A DNA stretch of 8,138 nt. It comes from Desulfovibrionales bacterium GWA2_65_9 (lineage in GTDB: Bacteria > Desulfobacterota > Desulfovibrionia > Desulfovibrionales > Desulfovibrionaceae). A program made the translations under genes and the position numbers. Positions 6,584 through 8,138 of this stretch are shown here, piece after piece (within the stretch, counting starts at the first letter, position 1; each line of letters opens with the position of its first letter). The DNA lies in the NCBI GenBank assembly GCA_001799475.1, contig MGTN01000084.1, positions 1-8,138 of the forward strand. Direction: 5' to 3'. The notes under the pieces are model-generated. The model saw nothing but the letters and a program-made list of their open reading frames with translations. It was not told the origin of the DNA and ran no database searches.

Positions 6584-6729
6584 GGCGTGTTTCTAAAAGC
6601 GTCTTTTGCCCCCTGGACGTCGTCGTGAGTCGATTTTGGTCCAGGGCTGTACCGCATGAGTACACCCCCTGGCCCCAAAATAGGCTCTCTCCTCGCCAGG
6701 GAACAAAATCCATCATTTGGAAACAGACC
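6584..6729. mobile_element. MITE-like palindromic element, 146 bp, flanked by CTAG
   Basis: The element is an imperfect inverted repeat over its whole length. Its ends match at 11 of 14 positions: GGCGTGTTTCTAAA (6584-6597) against the complement of 6716-6729. Further paired blocks are TTTTG (6604-6608) with CAAAA (6704-6708), CCCTGG (6611-6616) with CCAGGG (6696-6701), and the central stem 6633-6681. CTAG stands directly outside both ends (6580-6583 and 6730-6733), which fits a 4-base target duplication of the YTAR type made by IS5-family elements. There is no internal coding frame, so any movement would need a transposase supplied elsewhere. CTAG is itself a palindrome, so the exact border is uncertain. 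The link to IS5 is inference. Confidence 0.6.
6633..6681 (+). other. Strong central hairpin inside the palindromic element
   Basis: ATTTTGG (6633-6639), CCAGGG (6641-6646) and TGTAC (6648-6652) pair in order with GTACA (6660-6664), CCCTGG (6667-6672) and CCAAAAT (6675-6681). This gives 18 pairs with only one- or two-base interruptions and a 7-base loop, CGCATGA. A transcript running from ccmE to ccmF would fold here. No T-run follows, so it is not an obvious terminator; it could act as an mRNA processing or stabilising structure. Confidence 0.55.
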
Positions 6730-6733
6730 CTAG

Positions 6734-6797
6734 GCCGCGCGCGGGGAGATTGCTCCCGGCCCGCCGCCTCAAGCGTCCTTGATCGGAGCATCGCGCC
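6734..6797 (+). promoter_or_regulatory. Original ccmE-ccmF spacer with small hairpin and ccmF Shine-Dalgarno
   Basis: Without the inserted element and one CTAG, ccmE and ccmF would be separated by only these 64 bases. The spacer holds a small hairpin, GGGAG (6744-6748) with CTCCC (6753-6757) around ATTG. It also holds GGAG at 6785-6788, 9 bases before the ATG at 6798, which supports that start over the ATG at 6804. Confidence 0.45.
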
Positions 6798-8138
6798 ATG
6801 CATATGACCGCCTACATCACCATGCTTTTCGCCCTCATCGGCACCCTGTTCCTGGGGGGCTGGACCGCAGCCGTTTTCCTGACCGGCCGCCAGGAGCGCC
6901 TCGTGTTCTCCGAACGCGGCCAGGGGGCCATCACCGCGCTTTTGCTCTTCGCCTCGGGCATCCTGCTGCGGGCGCTGGTCCTGCGCGACTACAGCTTCCT
7001 CTACGTCATGAGCCATGTGGACAGCACGCTTGAGCTGGCCTACGTGCTCACGGCCTTCTGGGCCGGCAGCGAAGGCTCGCTGCTGTTCTGGGCCGTGGTC
7101 ATGGCGCTCTCGGCGGCGGTGTTCGTGTTCACGCCGGGCTACCGCGCGCTTTCCGAGCGCACCCGGGCCTGGTTCTGGATCGTGTTCTTCGTCATCCAGG
7201 CCTTCTTCCTGCTCATGCTCACCTGCTGGGTGAACCCCTTTGTGCAGGCCATCCCGGCGCCAATGGACGGCAAGGGCATGAACCCGCTGTTGCGCAACCC
7301 CGGCATGATCTTCCACCCGCCGCTGCTCTTGCTGGGCTATGCCGTGTACGTCATCCCGGCCTGCGCGGCCCTGGGCGCGGCGCTTTCCGGCGAGACCCCG
7401 GAGTGGATCCGCGCCACGCGCAACTGGAGCATCATGGCCTGGGTCTTCTTGACCTCGGGCATCATCCTGGGCGCCTGGTGGTCGTACATGGAGCTCGGCT
7501 GGGGCGGCTACTGGGCCTGGGACCCCGTTGAGAACGCCTCGCTCATCCCCTGGTGCACGGGCACGGCCTTCCTGCACACGGCCATCGTGGGCGCGCGCAG
7601 AAACGCCCTGGCCAGGAGCAACATCCTGATCATGGCGCTGACCTTCGTGCTCTGCGTGTTCGGCACGTACCTCGTGCGCAGCGGCGTGGTGGAGTCCCTG
7701 CACGCCTTTGGCGAGGGCGGGGTGGCCCTGCCGCTTCTGTCCTTCATCCTCTTTCTCACGGCCATCTCCGTGGCCGCAGCACTCCTCGCCAACACAGCCA
7801 GCCAGCGCAGCCTGGGCGGGTTGGCCAGCCGCGAGGGCATGCTGGTCGTGGCCGCCTGGACGCTTCTGGCGCTCGGCTTCGTGGTCGGCCTGGGCACCAT
7901 GTGGCCGGTCATCAGCAAGCTTTGGAGCACCAAGCCCGTCGGCCTGGACGCCAATTTCTACAACCGCGTCTGCCTGCCGCTGTTCGTGCTCCTGGCGATC
8001 CTGTTCTCGGCCTGCCCGTGGCTCGGCTGGAAGCAGGGCGTGCGCGACAAGCGCGGCCTCGTCACCGCCCTGGTGGCCTTTGTGGGCTCTGCGGGCGCGT
8101 TCGCGGCCCTGGGCTACCAGCTGCCCCTGGCGCTCATC
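6798..8138 (+). CDS. ccmF: Cytochrome c haem lyase subunit CcmF (3' end outside window)
   Basis: The frame is open from the ATG at 6798 through the last base, giving 447 residues of a protein usually near 650. It is a polytopic inner-membrane protein with many hydrophobic segments from residue 5 onward. Diagnostic features are FWAGSEGSLLFW (87-98), FHPPLLLLGY (from about residue 172), the haem-handling WWD motif WGGYWAWDPVENASLIPW (235-252), and the conserved histidines His173, His260 and His302. These line up with E. coli CcmF His173, His261 and His303, which serve as haem ligands; the fourth ligand lies beyond the window. CcmF takes haem from holo-CcmE and, with its partners, ligates it to CxxCH motifs of apocytochromes on the periplasmic side. 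It shares strand with ccmE, and the pair is probably one operon interrupted by a 150-base insertion. No frameshift or other damage is visible. Confidence 0.96.
   Translation, partial: MHMTAYITMLFALIGTLFLGGWTAAVFLTGRQERLVFSERGQGAITALLLFASGILLRALVLRDYSFLYVMSHVDSTLELAYVLTAFWAGSEGSLLFWAVVMALSAAVFVFTPGYRALSERTRAWFWIVFFVIQAFFLLMLTCWVNPFVQAIPAPMDGKGMNPLLRNPGMIFHPPLLLLGYAVYVIPACAALGAALSGETPEWIRATRNWSIMAWVFLTSGIILGAWWSYMELGWGGYWAWDPVENASLIPWCTGTAFLHTAIVGARRNALARSNILIMALTFVLCVFGTYLVRSGVVESLHAFGEGGVALPLLSFILFLTAISVAAALLANTASQRSLGGLASREGMLVVAAWTLLALGFVVGLGTMWPVISKLWSTKPVGLDANFYNRVCLPLFVLLAILFSACPWLGWKQGVRDKRGLVTALVAFVGSAGAFAALGYQLPLALI

Noticed and set aside
6540..7703. Long minus-strand open frame (387 codons) across ccmF and the palindromic element
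   Set aside because: It runs antisense to ccmF and through the inserted element; its composition is typical of a shadow frame and no motif is visible.

Overview
This is a high-G+C bacterial window that looks like a sulfate-reducing deltaproteobacterium of the Desulfovibrionales. The best pointer is the cytochrome c maturation protein CcmE. It carries a Cys-x3-Tyr haem-binding motif in place of the usual His-x3-Tyr, a variant described for Desulfovibrio vulgaris and for archaea. The taxonomic call is an inference from gene content, not from a marker gene.

Layout, left to right. (1) The C-terminal half of an NtrC-type AAA+ transcription activator (1-863, cut by the window edge). Its loop-1 motif is non-standard and it ends in a winged-helix-like domain instead of a Fis-type helix. 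(2) A 96-base gap holding three to four direct copies of a TTGCRYGAAT-like motif, probably an operator. (3) A complete 881-residue protein (960-3605). It has the ATP-grasp and phosphohistidine domains of PEP synthase and pyruvate phosphate dikinase, but an unassigned C-terminal region where the PEP/pyruvate barrel should be. (4) A convergent gap of about 210 bases. (5) A minus-strand GT9 glycosyltransferase of the lipopolysaccharide heptosyltransferase type (3816-4856). (6) A divergent gap of 169 bases. (7) A CNNM/CorC-type membrane protein with paired CBS domains (5026-6102). (8) ccmE (6170-6583). (9) A 146-base palindromic MITE-like element inserted exactly at the ccmE stop codon and flanked by CTAG (6584-6729). 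(10) The first 447 codons of ccmF (6798 to the window end).

How the genes relate. The activator and the dikinase-like protein are co-directional and close, so they may form one regulatory or phosphotransfer unit. The GT9 enzyme acts on outer-membrane lipopolysaccharide and seems unrelated to its neighbours. The CNNM protein, CcmE and CcmF are co-directional. CcmE (haem chaperone) and CcmF (haem lyase subunit) attach haem covalently to periplasmic c-type cytochromes. The MITE-like element would form a long hairpin in a ccmE-ccmF transcript.

The items most worth following up are the dikinase-like protein without a PEP/pyruvate domain, the atypical activator with the repeat array behind it, and the palindromic insertion in the ccm genes. 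No tRNA, rRNA, CRISPR array or intact insertion sequence was seen.
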